Under the pieces are notes generated by a model that saw nothing but the letters and a program-made list of their open reading frames with translations, searched no databases and was not told the DNA's origin. The position numbers and the translations under genes were made by a program. From assembly GCF_037975245.1 (NCBI RefSeq), contig NC_092577.1:1424001-1488000 (forward strand): a stretch of 64,000 nucleotides of DNA. The letters are read 5' to 3'. Source of the stretch: Apostichopus japonicus. Its lineage: Eukaryota > Echinodermata > Holothuroidea > Aspidochirotida > Stichopodidae. Shown one piece after another: positions 21,245 through 32,711 of the stretch (its first letter is position 1; every line of letters starts with the position of its first letter).

Positions 21245-22707
21245 TTAAACCAACCGTGGCTGGTCTCGAACTCGACCGAGTCTTCGTGTAACATGACGCA
21301 TTTCGGGAAGGGGCGACCGCGCCCTCACCCCCCCCCCCGGAGCGTATTTTTTTTATGATATCGCTAGGAAATTAAAATCATATCAGTGAGCATGAAAATG
21401 GCGTTCCAGGATGAACAGCCTCAAAACTGTCTATGTGTGTAGTCAAAGGGCAAAGGCGAAGGAGCCCAATTTGATTTGGAGAGCTGTAACGACTTGCCCG
21501 AAAAATATGACCAACACTTTCGCGCGCGTTCAACATATTAATGTCAGTATCATATAAGCAAGCATCGGTTATTACATCGCATGCCATCATGTACCGTACG
21601 GTCAATGAAAGTTGCGCAGTATACCACGGGTTGCTCATGTAAACAACGAATTGTCCTATGTAGATGGAGAAAAAGCATGGAGGTCCAATTATGTCAAAAC
21701 TCTCTTTTACTTAAGTAATTAGTAGGCCAAGCTTAGAACTTTATTTTAATTACCAAGGAGATAATTTTTAAGCTATTCATTTCCTTTAAATTACATCATT
21801 GCAATTTATTTTTCTTTCAGTAGGTGCCCGAAAAATTCTCAGCATATTGCCCGAATTTTCAGAAGAAATATTTCGTTAGGGCCCCCACCCCCCCCCCCGC
21901 CTCCTTCACCTAGGCTATGTGTGTAGTGTTCGGTTTCGGAAATATCTGGTACAAGGGCGTAGGAACCGGGGGCTGGGGGGTCTAAGGGGAGGGGGTGTCC
22001 CCCTCCCCCAGGCCGGCCATCAGTCTTCAGCCCCCCCCCCCCACTAAAAAGTACCTTCCTACGCCACTGATCTGGTATATTTTTCATTTCCTTCAACGAA
22101 GTTTTATTATAGCCGTTATAAGAGGTTTCAATATTTGTACACCAATAAATTAACTGTGTCTGAATTTTCGAAAATTTCCTGACCAACATTTTTCATCATA
22201 CTTCCCTCTATTCGTGCAATTTTGACCAGTCTGTTAGGGGTTCAAGGAGGTTTTTCTATATTGGTTGTACATAGATGAAATTTTTTGCAACATTATGGGT
22301 ATGTTTTGAAGTGAGTTTAATCACGAGAAATGTGAATTTTGAAATTCTGAACAAAAAATGGGCTTAAAACCTTCAAAAGTGGGGCTGTCGGGTATTGTGG
22401 GCCCCGACATAGAATCACCTACAAAAAGCAATGATCCACAGGAGATGCGATGAGGTCGAACATGATGTGTGACTGGTGACAATCTTCAAAAAGGTAGATG
22501 GGAAAAAACTATTGGGAAATACTTGGTTCTCAGGCAAAAGTGTACATATGGGTGGTCATTTTCAAGCCCGAGAAGTGCCATTTCCGGTGATCTGGGGGCT
22601 ATCAAAACCAGAAATTTTCTTGTACGTTGAGGGACAACCGATGGTGGCGCTCCGCTTAGATAGTAATTCGCGCCCCCTGGATTAGAATATCATGGATACG
22701 CCCCTGC
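21245..22707 (-). mobile_element. Relic of the GCGTATCC-ended TIR transposon family
   Basis: An inverted, diverged copy of the element at 40463-42596. Shared landmarks are the CTCGAACTCGACCG block, the GGAACGCCATTTTCATG block and the module GGTGGCGCTCCGCTTAGATA. The right end is GGATACGCCCCTG at 22707; the left end is eroded. Long C runs (21327, 21888 and 22031) mark former MITE ends. No transposase ORF survives. Confidence 0.75.
21952..22069. mobile_element. 118-bp hAT-type MITE
   Basis: Perfect 8-bp duplication ATCTGGTA at 21944-21951 and 22070-22077. Ends are CAAGGGCGTAGGAA and its near complement TTCCTACGCCACTG. The related copy near 41100 lacks it and shows the uninterrupted site. Eight-bp duplications and CAGTGGCG-like ends fit hAT elements. 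Confidence 0.88.
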
Positions 22708-23750
22708 ATTGTAACCAAAAACTACATCCAAATCCCCAAAAGGCAGCTGACCTAGGTCTGGCACATTCTGTAAATAGGAGGCAATGTCATGAAAGACACA
22801 GCCTGACACACATGAGAGTCTCATGTACCATCACCTGAGCACTCTATGCACCAATTCTTCAAAGGCTGATCTGAGTCTTTCAGTCACTCTCAAAATAAGA
22901 GACAGTTTCCTGAATAACTCAGCCTGACACACATTAGGGTCTCATCAGTGCACCATCATCAGAGTCAGATCATGGTGGGGAGAGCGGGACGCGTCCCCGC
23001 CAACTTTTTCAGTGGTGGGGACATGATATACCGTGTCCCCACCAATTGTCTTGACCAAACGCTGCATTTCAAATTCCCCTATATTGAACTTTGGCCTAGT
23101 TTGATCCAGCATTGTGCAAATGACATGCTATATAAAAGACGAGAATTATTACTGTTGAAACTGTTAGGCGTGACTTCTCCGCAGAAGTATTAACACATGC
23201 AATCATATGAAACTTAATCTACACGAGAGACTGGTAAATCGTGGTCGGCAAAATGGACTGGGTGCGAACAAAACAATCGTTAACAACTCATACTGTGTGT
23301 TGGCAATTTGAGCTAGCTTCACGTCCTGCGGTGTTTCCACTTACAGTTGAATTACCTGAAATTTGGTCAGTTTCGGGAGACCTGAGGGTCTCATGCACAA
23401 TCACCTGAGTACTCTATGCACCAAATCTTCAAGCAGATCTGAGTCTTTCATTCACTCTAAAAAAAATGTCCAGATAAAGAAATAATTTACTTGTTAAAAC
23501 TTTATTATTAAAGAACAGATGAAGAGTATAAAGAGGAGAGGGTTGTTAGAGATAGCAATTTTCCTTTTCATCAAGTATATTAAAACACATCAAAATCAAT
23601 AACAGTAATATCTATAAGGCAAAATATAACCAAGTCACTTGGTTAGAATAAGTGGCCAAGGTGAAACAAACGAATTATGGTAATGCCAATTTTAAACTCT
23701 AATTCACTACAATAATGACAATAGCTCTTCAAGTATCTTCATTTTCCAAA
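22708..23750. other. Spacer with a diverged direct repeat
   Basis: No gene seen. A block with TCTCATG...ACCTGAG...CTCTATGCACCAA at 22821-22900 recurs at 23388-23460, with a partial third copy near 22925. Between them (22975-23370) is GC-richer sequence with GTGGGGACA motifs, probably an eroded insertion. Confidence 0.55.
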
Positions 23751-25198
23751 CACTCCATCCTACATCTCTTACTTTGATAAGTATACTATGCAAAGACTCC
23801 ATCCTACATCTCTTACTTTGATAAGTATACTATGCAAACACTCCATCCTACATCTCTTACTTTGATAAGTATACTATGCAAAGACTCCATCCTACATCTC
23901 TTACTTTGATAAGTATACTATGCAAAGACTCCATCCTACATCTCTTACTTTGATAAATATACTATGCAAAGACTCCATCCTACATCTCTTACTTTGATAA
24001 GCATACTATGCAAAGACTCCATCCTACATCTCTTACTTTGATAAGCATACTATGCAAAGACTCCATCCTACATCTCTTACTTTGATAAATATACTATGCA
24101 AACACTCCATCCTACATGTCTTACTTTGATAAGTATACTATGCTAACACTCCATCCTACATCTCTTACTTTGATAAGTATACTATGCAAAGACTCCGTCC
24201 TACATCTCTTACTTTGATAAGTATACTATGCAAAGACTCCATCCTACATCTCTTACTTTGATAAGTATACTATGCAAACACTCCATCCTACATGTCTTAC
24301 TTTGATAAGTATACTATGCAAAGACTCCGTCCTACATCTCTTACTTTGATAAGTATACTATGCAAACACTCCATCCTACATCTCTTACTTTGATAAGCAT
24401 ACTATGCACACACTCCATCCTACATCTCTTACTTTGATAAGCATACTATGCAAACACTCCATCCTACATCTCTTACTTTGATAAGCATACTATGCAAACA
24501 CTCCATCCTACATCTCTTACTTTGATAAATATACTATGCAAACACTCCATCCTACATCTCTTACTTTGATAAGTATACTATGCAAACACTCCATCCTACA
24601 TCTCTTACTTTGATAAGTATACTATGCAAACACTCCATCCTACATCTCTTACTTTGATAAGTATACTATGCAAACACTCCATCCTACATCTCTTACTTTG
24701 ATAAGTATACTATGCAAACACTCCATCCTACATCTCTTACTTTGATAAGCATACTATGCAAACACTCCATCCTACATCTCTTACTTTGATAAGCATACAA
24801 TGCAAACACTCCATCCTACATCTCTTACTTTGAAAAGTATACTATGCAAACACTCCATCCTACATCTCTTAATTTGATAAGTATACTATGCAAACACTCC
24901 ATCCTACATCTCTTACTTTGATATGTATACTATGCAAACACTCCATCCTACATCTCTTACTTTGATAAGTATACTATGCAAACACTCCATCCTACATCTC
25001 TTACTTTGATAAGTATACTATGCAAACACTCCATCCTACATCTCTTACTTTGATAAGTATACTATGCAATCACTCCATCCTACATCTCTTACTTTGATAA
25101 GTATACTATGCAAACACTCCATCCTACATCTCTTACTTTGATAAGTATACTATGCAAACACTCCATCCTACATCTCTTACTTTGATAAGTATACTATG
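23751..25198. repeat. 44-bp minisatellite, about 33 units
   Basis: The unit reads CACTCCATCCTACATCTCTT then ACTTTGATAAGTATACTATGCAAA, with an exact 44-bp period throughout. Variants are clustered: the first units carry CAAAGACTCC, later ones CAAACACTCC, and AAGCATAC or AAATATAC variants come in short runs. Clustering indicates spread by local unequal exchange. No ORF. Confidence 0.97.
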
Positions 25199-25899
25199 AT
25201 GATGATCTTTTTTTTTCTATTGTGAAGAGGAGATTGGGGAGAACTATTAATCTAGAGAGGAAAACAAATAGTAAATGCAGTCAAAGGATTGCAGGTTCAA
25301 CAGCTCTTTGCTCCGCTTCCAACGTGTATATTAACAGGTACCTGTGAGGTACTTGTACTTATAAAAGATGGATTCTTACAGCTCCTACAGTATGGGAGAC
25401 CCTCCACCACCACCACCCCCCACCCCCACCCAGGTTGTCTGGTACACTTGTGTGAAGAATTCAAAAGTTACCATTGATCAGGGCAATCATTTCCTTGGTG
25501 AAGCGCTTTCAGACAGCGCTTTATAAGCATCATTCATTGATTTTGATCGAGTACATACTGTAAGGAATTTTTTCATGAACCAGAATGAAAACATTTCATG
25601 GTTCCTTGATGTTGTTCATTAGTTTCATTCATAGGTAGATTTCTAACAAAGCCCTATACAACAACAGCAATTTACTGTATGCACACAAACTTTTGTTGCC
25701 AAAGTAATGCTAAGCCCTGATATCAATTGCAACACACATCAGTGTGTAAAGACTATCTACCATTATCATCATACCAAGTTTGACGAAATTCCGACTAGTA
25801 ATAGTAGCCAAGTAATTGCAATTTAGAGTAATTCACATTTGACCCCATGAACTCATTAATCTTCATGATATGAGCACCAAAATCAACAGGGTTCATCTA
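25199..25899. other. Spacer, nothing recognised
   Basis: Short CCACCACCACC and polypyrimidine runs only. Two TACAGTA/TACTGTA 7-mers occur near 25384 and 25554. Confidence 0.5.
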
Positions 25900-27730
25900 C
25901 TTACTATGGGCCACCCACGCACCAAGTATGGTAATGATTAGTCATTCCCTTGTTGAGTTATTGTGCATACAAACTTTTCATAACCAAATATTGCTAAGCC
26001 CCCCCCCCCCCCCTTATAAATATGAATGATATCAATTGCAACACACATCAGTGTGTAAAGACTATCTACCAATATCATCGTACCAAGTTTGACAAAATTC
26101 CAATAAATAGTAGCCAAGTTATTGCAATTTGGGGTTTTTCGGATTTGACCTGTGACCTCATTAATATTTTTTAACTTTGACCTCGTATAACTTCGCACAC
26201 AAAGGTCACACGGGGGGTCAACCTATTGACATTTAAGATCAGAAGGTACCTTTAAAATCTGAAAATAGCATCGAAACTGTAAAACTCCCAAAAACACGAA
26301 AAGGTCACCAGAGATCAAATTGAGGTCAAGGGTCACCCAGATGCGGGTCCAAAACTGGATTACATTGAAGCAACTCCCAACCTTAACGGACAGTCCGTTC
26401 TCAAGTTATCATAAAAATACTAGTTTTTTATCATTAATTGACCTTTGGTGACCTTGGATCATATGACCGGTAGTTTGAAAATATTCCCTTATACCATTTG
26501 CAACTTGTCCCAAAATATCAATGGTGTCACACCTTAGCCCTGGGAGTTATTGCACTAAATGTCTGAAGATGAACTTTGACCTCATATAACTTAACACACA
26601 AAGGTCACCTTGGGTCGACTTATTGACATTTTTGTTCGGTGAGACGTGAATATAGAATCAAACTATAAAAATTCAAACATTTTTTCTTTGCCCATTTTCT
26701 CCCCCCAAAATACTAGTTTTTTAACATTAATTGACCTTTGGTGACCTCGGATCACATGACCGTAAAGTTTAAAAGTATTCCCCTATACCATTTGCAACTT
26801 GTCCAAAAATATCAACCGTGTCACACCTTGGAACTAGGAGTTATTGCATTAAATGTCTGAAAATTAACTTTGACCTTGTATAACTTCGCACACGAAGGTC
26901 ACACGGGTGTCAACCCATTGACATTTTTGATCGGAAGGTAACTTTGATATCCAAATCTAGCATCAAAACCAAACATTTCCTTTTTGCTCGTTTCCTCCCA
27001 AAATAAGCACATTTTTTCTAATGAGACCTTTGACCTTGGTTTCAGATGTAGTTTTTTATCTCCTGATTCCAAAAAACAAACCGAAAAGTCTGTACAGCCA
27101 TCCTTAGTCCGACCGAAAAACTTTGACCCCATATAACTTCGCACAAAAAAGTCACACAGGGTCAACCTATTGAAATTTATGATCAGAAGGTACCTTTGAC
27201 ATCTGAAAATAGCATCAAAACTGTAAAAATCCCCAAAACACATAAAGGTCACCAGAGGTCAAACTGAGGTCAAGGGTCACCCAGATGCGGGTCGACAATT
27301 GGATTACATTGAAGCACCTCCCAACCCTATCGGACATTTCGTTCTCAAATTATCGCAAAAATACTAGTTTTTTATAATTAATTAACCTTTGTTGACCTTC
27401 AATCACATTAACGTTATGTTTGGAAACGATCCCTTACCCCATTCACAACTACTCCCAAAATATCAACCATGTCGGACCCTGTCAATGGGAGTTATTGCTG
27501 TTTGTAATATATTGGTTTTTGGCATCTAACTGACCTTTGCCGGCACCAAAATCAATGGGGTTCATCTAGTCACTATGGGCCACCCACCCACGAAGTATGG
27601 GAGTGATCGGTAATTCCCTTGTTGACTTATCGTGCATACAAGCTAAAGCATCACACACACTCACACACGCACGCCAACCTGAATACATAGGTTTCTTTGC
27701 TTTTAGCAAGGAACCAAAAAGCTGAGAGTT
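25900..27730. repeat. Diverged GACCTTTGACC-rich repeat block
   Basis: Four diverged copies of a module that starts TTTGACCTC(or T)...TATAACTTCGCACAC, near 26173, 26577, 26871 and 27122, each followed by TTGACATTT and a GGTCACC-rich stretch. The block is dense in AGGTCA/TGACCT hexamers. It ends in the CA-repeat module (27650-27725) also found near gene flanks. Non-coding. Confidence 0.75.
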
Positions 27731-27789
27731 GAAATGCCGCATTTTGATGTGTCCTCCAATTTCCATACCCAGAAAAGAACAAAAGATTT

Positions 27790-27966
27790 TCTTACAATAG
27801 CTACATTGATAAGACTTCTATCCTGTGTGAGATCCTTCAAGTGTCCTCAGATGTCCAAAGGCTCATTCTTACAGTAGCTACACTGATAAGGCTTCTCTCC
27901 TGTATGTGTTGTTTCATGGCTCCTAAATCTAGCAGCTTTGGAAAACTTTTTGTCACAGAAGTCCCC
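27790..27966 (-). pseudogene. Decaying C-terminal fingers of gene C
   Basis: Continues the gene C array past its stop: FCDKKF...[17 protein letters not shown] is still readable, then further stops and indels. Confidence 0.75.
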
Positions 27967-29151
27967 CTAATAGGGCCTCTCTTTTGTGTGTGCTCTTTCA
28001 TGGACCTTCCAATTACTTGAATAGGCAAATTGTTTGTCACAGTAGCTACACTGATAAGGTTTCTCTCCTGTGTGTGTTCTTTCATGTATCCTCACTTTCC
28101 AAGGATCAGCAAACATTTTGTTACAGTAGTTACACTGATGAGGCTTCTCTCCTGTGTGTGTTCTTTCATGCCTCTTCAAAGCTTGAGACTGAGCAAACAA
28201 TTTCTTACAGTAGCTACATTGATAAGACTTCTCTCCTGTGTGTGTTTTTTTCATGGCTCTTTACTCTAGAAATTAGGGCAAACTTTTTGTCACAGTAGTT
28301 ACACTGAAATGGCTTCTCACCTGTGTGTGTACTTTCATGTGTCCTAACTTGTGCAGAATCAGCAAACAATTTCTTACAATAGCTACACTGATAAGGTTTC
28401 TCTCCTGTGTGTGTTCTTTCATGTCTCCTTGTTTCTCCAGATCCAACAAACTTCTTGTCACAGTAGTTGCACTGATAAGGTTTCTCTCCTGTATGTGTTC
28501 TTTCATGTCTCCTCATTTGTCCAGACCCGACAAAAGTTTTCTTACAGTAGTTACACTGATAAGGCTTCTCTCCTGTATGCCTTCTTTCATGTATCTGCAA
28601 GCAACCACTTTGGGAAAATGTTTTCCCACAATAGCTACACTGATAAGGCTTCTCTCCTGTATGTGTTCTTTCATGTGTCCTCAAATGTCCATATGAAGAA
28701 AAAATTTTCCCACAATAGCTACACTGATAAGGCTTCTCTCCAGTATGCGTTCTTTCATGTTCCCTCAAACTTGAAGATTGAGCAAACATTTTCTCACAGT
28801 AACTACAATGGTAAGGCTTCTCTGCTGTGTGTGTACTTTCATGTATCTTCAATTGTCTAGATTCAGCAAACATTTTCTCACAGAAGTTGCACTGATAAGG
28901 ATTCCCTCCTTTATATGTTCTTTCATGGCTCTTCAAACTAGCAGCTTGAGCAAACATTTGGTCACAGTAGTTTTGTTTGGAATCACCAAAGGAGTTTTCT
29001 CCATCATTGGCCTTATCCTCCAGTCTGAATAAAACATGACATGAGTAGCTATCAACTGGTTCCCCAGACTCCTTTTCTTTCTTTGTAACATCCTGTTGAT
29101 GTCCTTGGTGATGTGAGTGAGCAATGTGTCCAGAGGACAGTCCCGGCGATA
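27967..29151 (-). pseudogene. C2H2 zinc-finger gene C, exon 2 (frameshifted)
   Basis: The exon starts after AAATTCTCAG (cut at 29152/29151). The leader shares SGHIAHSHHQGHQQDV and PVDSYSCH with genes A and B. The first finger is degenerate (missing a Cys, last His replaced by Tyr). Seven good fingers follow, then a ninth broken by one extra T in a T7 run near 28245; the other genes have T6 or fewer at this position. Three more fingers lie in the shifted frame (28254-27967), ending where a linker Gln CAG has become TAG. Without the frameshift this would be an ordinary multi-finger nuclear factor. Confidence 0.87.
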
Positions 29152-29791
29152 CTGAGAATTTAAGCAAAACACAAGGTTAAAATAGAAGGCTGTCAGGACA
29201 TTGGTTCATATTTTAATGTGACATTTTAAAAGAGATAATTTTCATTTATGACTACAGATCAAATTTGCATTCAATCTTGCTATTCGGTAGCACCAAGAAG
29301 GTTCTAGCACTCCTGTGAACTTCATATGGTACTTCAGATGACATTTGAGCTTTGTGCACATGCAGCCTGCAGTGCCCTGCACAAATCTGTGTTCTACAGT
29401 ACAGTAATTCCTGAAATGAATTTGCATACCACACATGAAGTTATTCCAAGGTTCAGTTTTAGGTGTTAAAAGGAGTTTCTGGATATTAATGATGACTGCT
29501 TTTAAACAAACTTACTAAAAAGACACATCCTCGTAGCATTTTGGATCAATAAGATTGGAATGTGTAAATATTGAGAGAACTTGTAATTGCATGCATCTGC
29601 CAACAGCAGAATAAAGTCATCAGATTAAAATGTCTTTGTTTGTCTAAAATTGAATTATAAATTCAGAGTTGTTTGCTAATTTGAATTTATTTCTGGAACA
29701 TTCATAAAAACCCAGTAACAATTCTGTGGACAATTTTAATCTTGGGATAGTACAGTAGCCTACTGTACATGGAATCAAGCCTATACTAAAT

Positions 29792-30357
29792 CAGACCCGT
29801 CAACTCTCCCGGTTTTACCGGGAGAGTCCCAGTTTTACCGGTTTTTGCTTGAATCTCCCGGCCTCCCAGTTTCATATTCTATTCTCCCGGTTTTTTAATG
29901 TTTCATCACTTGCAACATTTCTGAAAATAGCCAACAATTAGTCCTATGCTTTGCAATTCCCCACAGTAATGCTGAACAGCAAAGGCTATTCAGTGTAGTT
30001 TGCAAGAACAAGACAGACAGTACAGTAGGTCAAGTTTCAAGCTTGATGGGATTCTATCTAGCATACTAGCCATGAAGTCACATTACCCAGAGTCCACTGT
30101 TCCCTGTTTCAAATGGAAGCCTACTAAAGAACCCTGTAGAAAGCGAAGCAAGCTGCTGTAAACTACAACAAGAAACACTGATTGGATGATTCTCTCATTG
30201 TATTGCATAAGTAGACTACACTGATTTAGGAGTATTTACAGAATATCATTTCAGTTGGAAATTACCAACCTCATGATTTTCCTCTTGTTCTCCCTATTTT
30301 TTGGCCATGAAAAATGTTATTCTCCCTATTTTGGGGTCAAACAGGTTGACAGGTCTG
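29792..30357. mobile_element. Putative TIR element, 566 bp
   Basis: The ends are inverted: CAGACCCGTCAAC against CAGACCTGTCAAC on the other strand. Inner blocks rich in CTCCCGGTTTTACCGGGAGA (left) and TCTCCCTATTTT (right) follow. No clear target duplication and no ORF; non-autonomous if real. Confidence 0.6.
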
Positions 30358-31121
30358 CTATAGGGGCAAGTCCACGGAAAACAGGGAGGTCTAGTAAAGT
30401 TAATAGTGTAACTCTGTTACTGTAAAGTTGTGAAGCAATGAGAGTTCAGTTTGGACGGTGTGTAACCATTGTGGTAGTTTAAATCCCCTTGGAATTGTTA
30501 TCTCTCCTGGCATTAAGTAAACCAGTTGAAATTATTGGCAGATTATTACTTTTGCGGCTGCTCCTATGGATCAGCATGTGGTATCAGGCTTATCCTGGGA
30601 TGGTGATATACACAATGTGTGATATTTTCTAGGGATACTCATGTGATCACATTCATCTCTGTAAATGAGTACAATTGTTAGGGCGTGGTAGGAATGCACT
30701 GTAGTTTTTGTGTATTATGTCTTTAGCTAAGTTGTAGGGTAAAGTTCATCACTTGTATGTACATGTGGTATTTCCACGTTGACCACGTATGTTAAGGGAT
30801 TGATATAAAATGCATTACCTTGGAGGGACAGGAAAGTCTACTCTGGTTGCTCTTGGAAGAAACATTCTTGTTGGTAGGCTTCACTGCCATGAAGCTTCAA
30901 GTTTGTAAAATACATCCAGTACAACACACCTAATCTTACTGTAAGAAGTTTTCTTTTCAATATATCACTGTTAAAAATAGCATCACCTCTCTGGATTGAT
31001 TATGTGTACATAGCTTCATTCTCTGTCAATTACAATACTACTAGTACTAGTCTAACTCTACTGTAGTCTATGAACCCTGAATGGCTGGCGCTTCTCACAA
31101 AAGTGTTACAATATTCAAAGA

Positions 31122-31363
31122 GGCTATTCTTACGACTAGTCGTAACAATAACTTTTACGCATGCGCAGTTGCTTCAACGTAGCTATTTTTACGACTAGGA
31201 CTTACTATTTTTACGACTAGGAGTAACAATATTTTCCGGTTAAGGGTTGGGTTAGGGTTACCCCTACTACATGCGCAGTTGCTTTATTTACTTTACTGCG
31301 CATGAATTTGCCGATGTCGTAAGAATAGTTTTACAATTGTTACGACTAGTCGTAAGAATAGCC
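31122..31363. mobile_element. 242-bp MITE with 27-bp inverted ends
   Basis: The ends GGCTATTCTTACGACTAGTC (continuing GTAACAA) are perfect inverted copies. An internal GCATGCGCAGTTGCTT block occurs twice. A TACAATAT 8-mer lies at 31107-31114 and 31370-31377, a few bases outside each end, and may be a displaced target duplication. Confidence 0.85.
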
Positions 31364-31585
31364 ACGGCCTACAATATATTACTATTAGAATTATGCTATC
31401 ACTTAAAATTGCCCTATAATTATAATCTTGGCCTTTTAATCTGTTCCTCATTTGCATTAAAGCGTTTTTGCTCATCTCTTAAGGAGAAGTAAATACGCAT
31501 AATGCTACTGCTAGACCTACAGTATTTAGTAGTCCAGAATCATGTACTGTACTGTATTACAGGTTTTTTTTCGCGGAACCCTTAC

Positions 31586-31640
31586 CAGTGATAACAGTTG
31601 TATCGTTCACATGTTCCACCTTTACCGAGAAATCAGTCAT
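31586..31640 (-). CDS. Zinc-finger first exon of gene C
   Basis: The 55-nt exon encodes 18 residues starting MTDFSVKVEH plus one split base, then a GT donor (CACTG then GTAAGG). It matches the first exons of B and D in position, the VKVE motif, donor phase and the flanking CGCGGAACC block. The split G plus TA of exon 2 gives Val, the residue seen at the junction in all four genes. No transcript evidence is available here. Confidence 0.68.
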
Positions 31641-31826
31641 TTTGTTTCTCGTTAATCTTCTGCAAATTTCGCCTTTGGTCGGTTTCGTCTTGCGAATTTC
31701 TTTTTTTTTTTACACTTGACAATATTTGAAAATTGCAGCCCTAAAGTTGTGATTGTGGTTGCAGCAAAAGACTACGGTAGAACTAGAAGACGACAAGAAT
31801 TAATTAATGAATGGTTGCATACCTAC

Positions 31827-32432
31827 GGAAGCGTAGAAAAGTCATGTAGGCTGTCATTTTGATGATGATATTGTAACAACTCGTCGATATATCAAGGTGA
31901 AAATTGACGTTTTGACTACATATTCTAAATCGTCAACATGTCGAAAGTCTGAAGGTAAAAAAAAATCCGTTTTCTTGAAATGAATCACCTCTTCATGGTA
32001 ACAAAAATATGACAATTGACCTTATAATACCAAATGCGTCAAAATGCCATGATAAATCTGAAAACTGACTACGTTTAGTCTAAGTGTATCTAGCCAAAAC
32101 GTGAGATTTATGATATTTTGACGTGTTAATACCTATTGACAAAATCGTCAAGTTTCAACTTGTTGACAGTTTCATGGCTTTGTGCAACGCGACAAAACGT
32201 CAGTAATAATCAATTTTTTTGTTGTCACTTTCATAAGTTGGAATGATGGAGTCAAAACGAAAACTTGGCTTCTGCCATTTTGATGAGATCACAGCAATAC
32301 GTCAATTTCATGGTTTTGCTTATTTGGACGTTTTCATATTGGCTGACAAAATTGCATATTTTCAGATTGATGTAATTTTGACGAATTGTTGCATCTCAAT
32401 CACGTCAGTTAACATGTACCTTCTACGCTTCC
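31827..32432. mobile_element. 606-bp TIR element rich in TGACG motifs
   Basis: The ends GGAAGCGTAGAA and TTCTACGCTTCC are exact inverted copies. The interior repeats TTGACGTTTTGAC-like words in both orientations (31910, 32035, 32115, 32145, 32380), and the outer 100 bp of each side are partly complementary. No ORF. This resembles the foldback elements in design but with its own motif. Confidence 0.68.
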
Positions 32433-32473
32433 GTTACCAGAAGCGCTTCTGTTTTTTCTTTGCAGTATGCTAT

Positions 32474-32711
32474 GGCAAGCCATATGTGCAATAATTCGAT
32501 TAACAGAGTTTGTCGCCGATAAACTCTGTCTTTCGATCGGTATACACAGATTATCGAATGGATAACCGTGTTTTTTGCGATAAATTCAGTTTATCGAGCG
32601 AAAAGCAGGGTTACCTCGATCAACTAAGATTATCGGCGATAAACCGAGTTTATCAAATAGGAGATATGTTTTTCGCTCAATAAACTAAGTTAATCGATAA
32701 TCTCTGTTTAG
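32474..32711. repeat. Foldback-type palindromic array, variant cores
   Basis: It starts with GGCAAGCC...TGCAATAATTCGATT, the same terminus as the 16587-19620 element. About ten quasi-palindromic 20-bp units follow. The TATCGCCGATA core is kept, but the CCATGG core is replaced by ACTCTG, ACAGAT, ACTAAG and others. A matching opposite end is not seen, so this may be a solo arm. Confidence 0.7.

Larger units (their letters stand above)
29152..31585 (-). other. Inferred intron of gene C
   Basis: 2.4 kb of non-coding DNA between the acceptor and the inferred first exon. It holds two TIR elements (29792-30357, 31122-31363) and is unusually rich in TACTGTA/TACAGTA 7-mers (29396, 29751, 29759, 30016, 30412, 30940, 31059, 31517, 31543). 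Confidence 0.6.

Noticed and set aside
23751-25198. CRISPR-like array
   Set aside because: The 44-bp units abut each other directly with no unique spacers, and the context is eukaryotic.
31240-31262. Telomere-like GGGTTAGGGTTACCC
   Set aside because: Fewer than three units and located in the middle of a MITE. Chance or MITE sequence, not an interstitial telomere.
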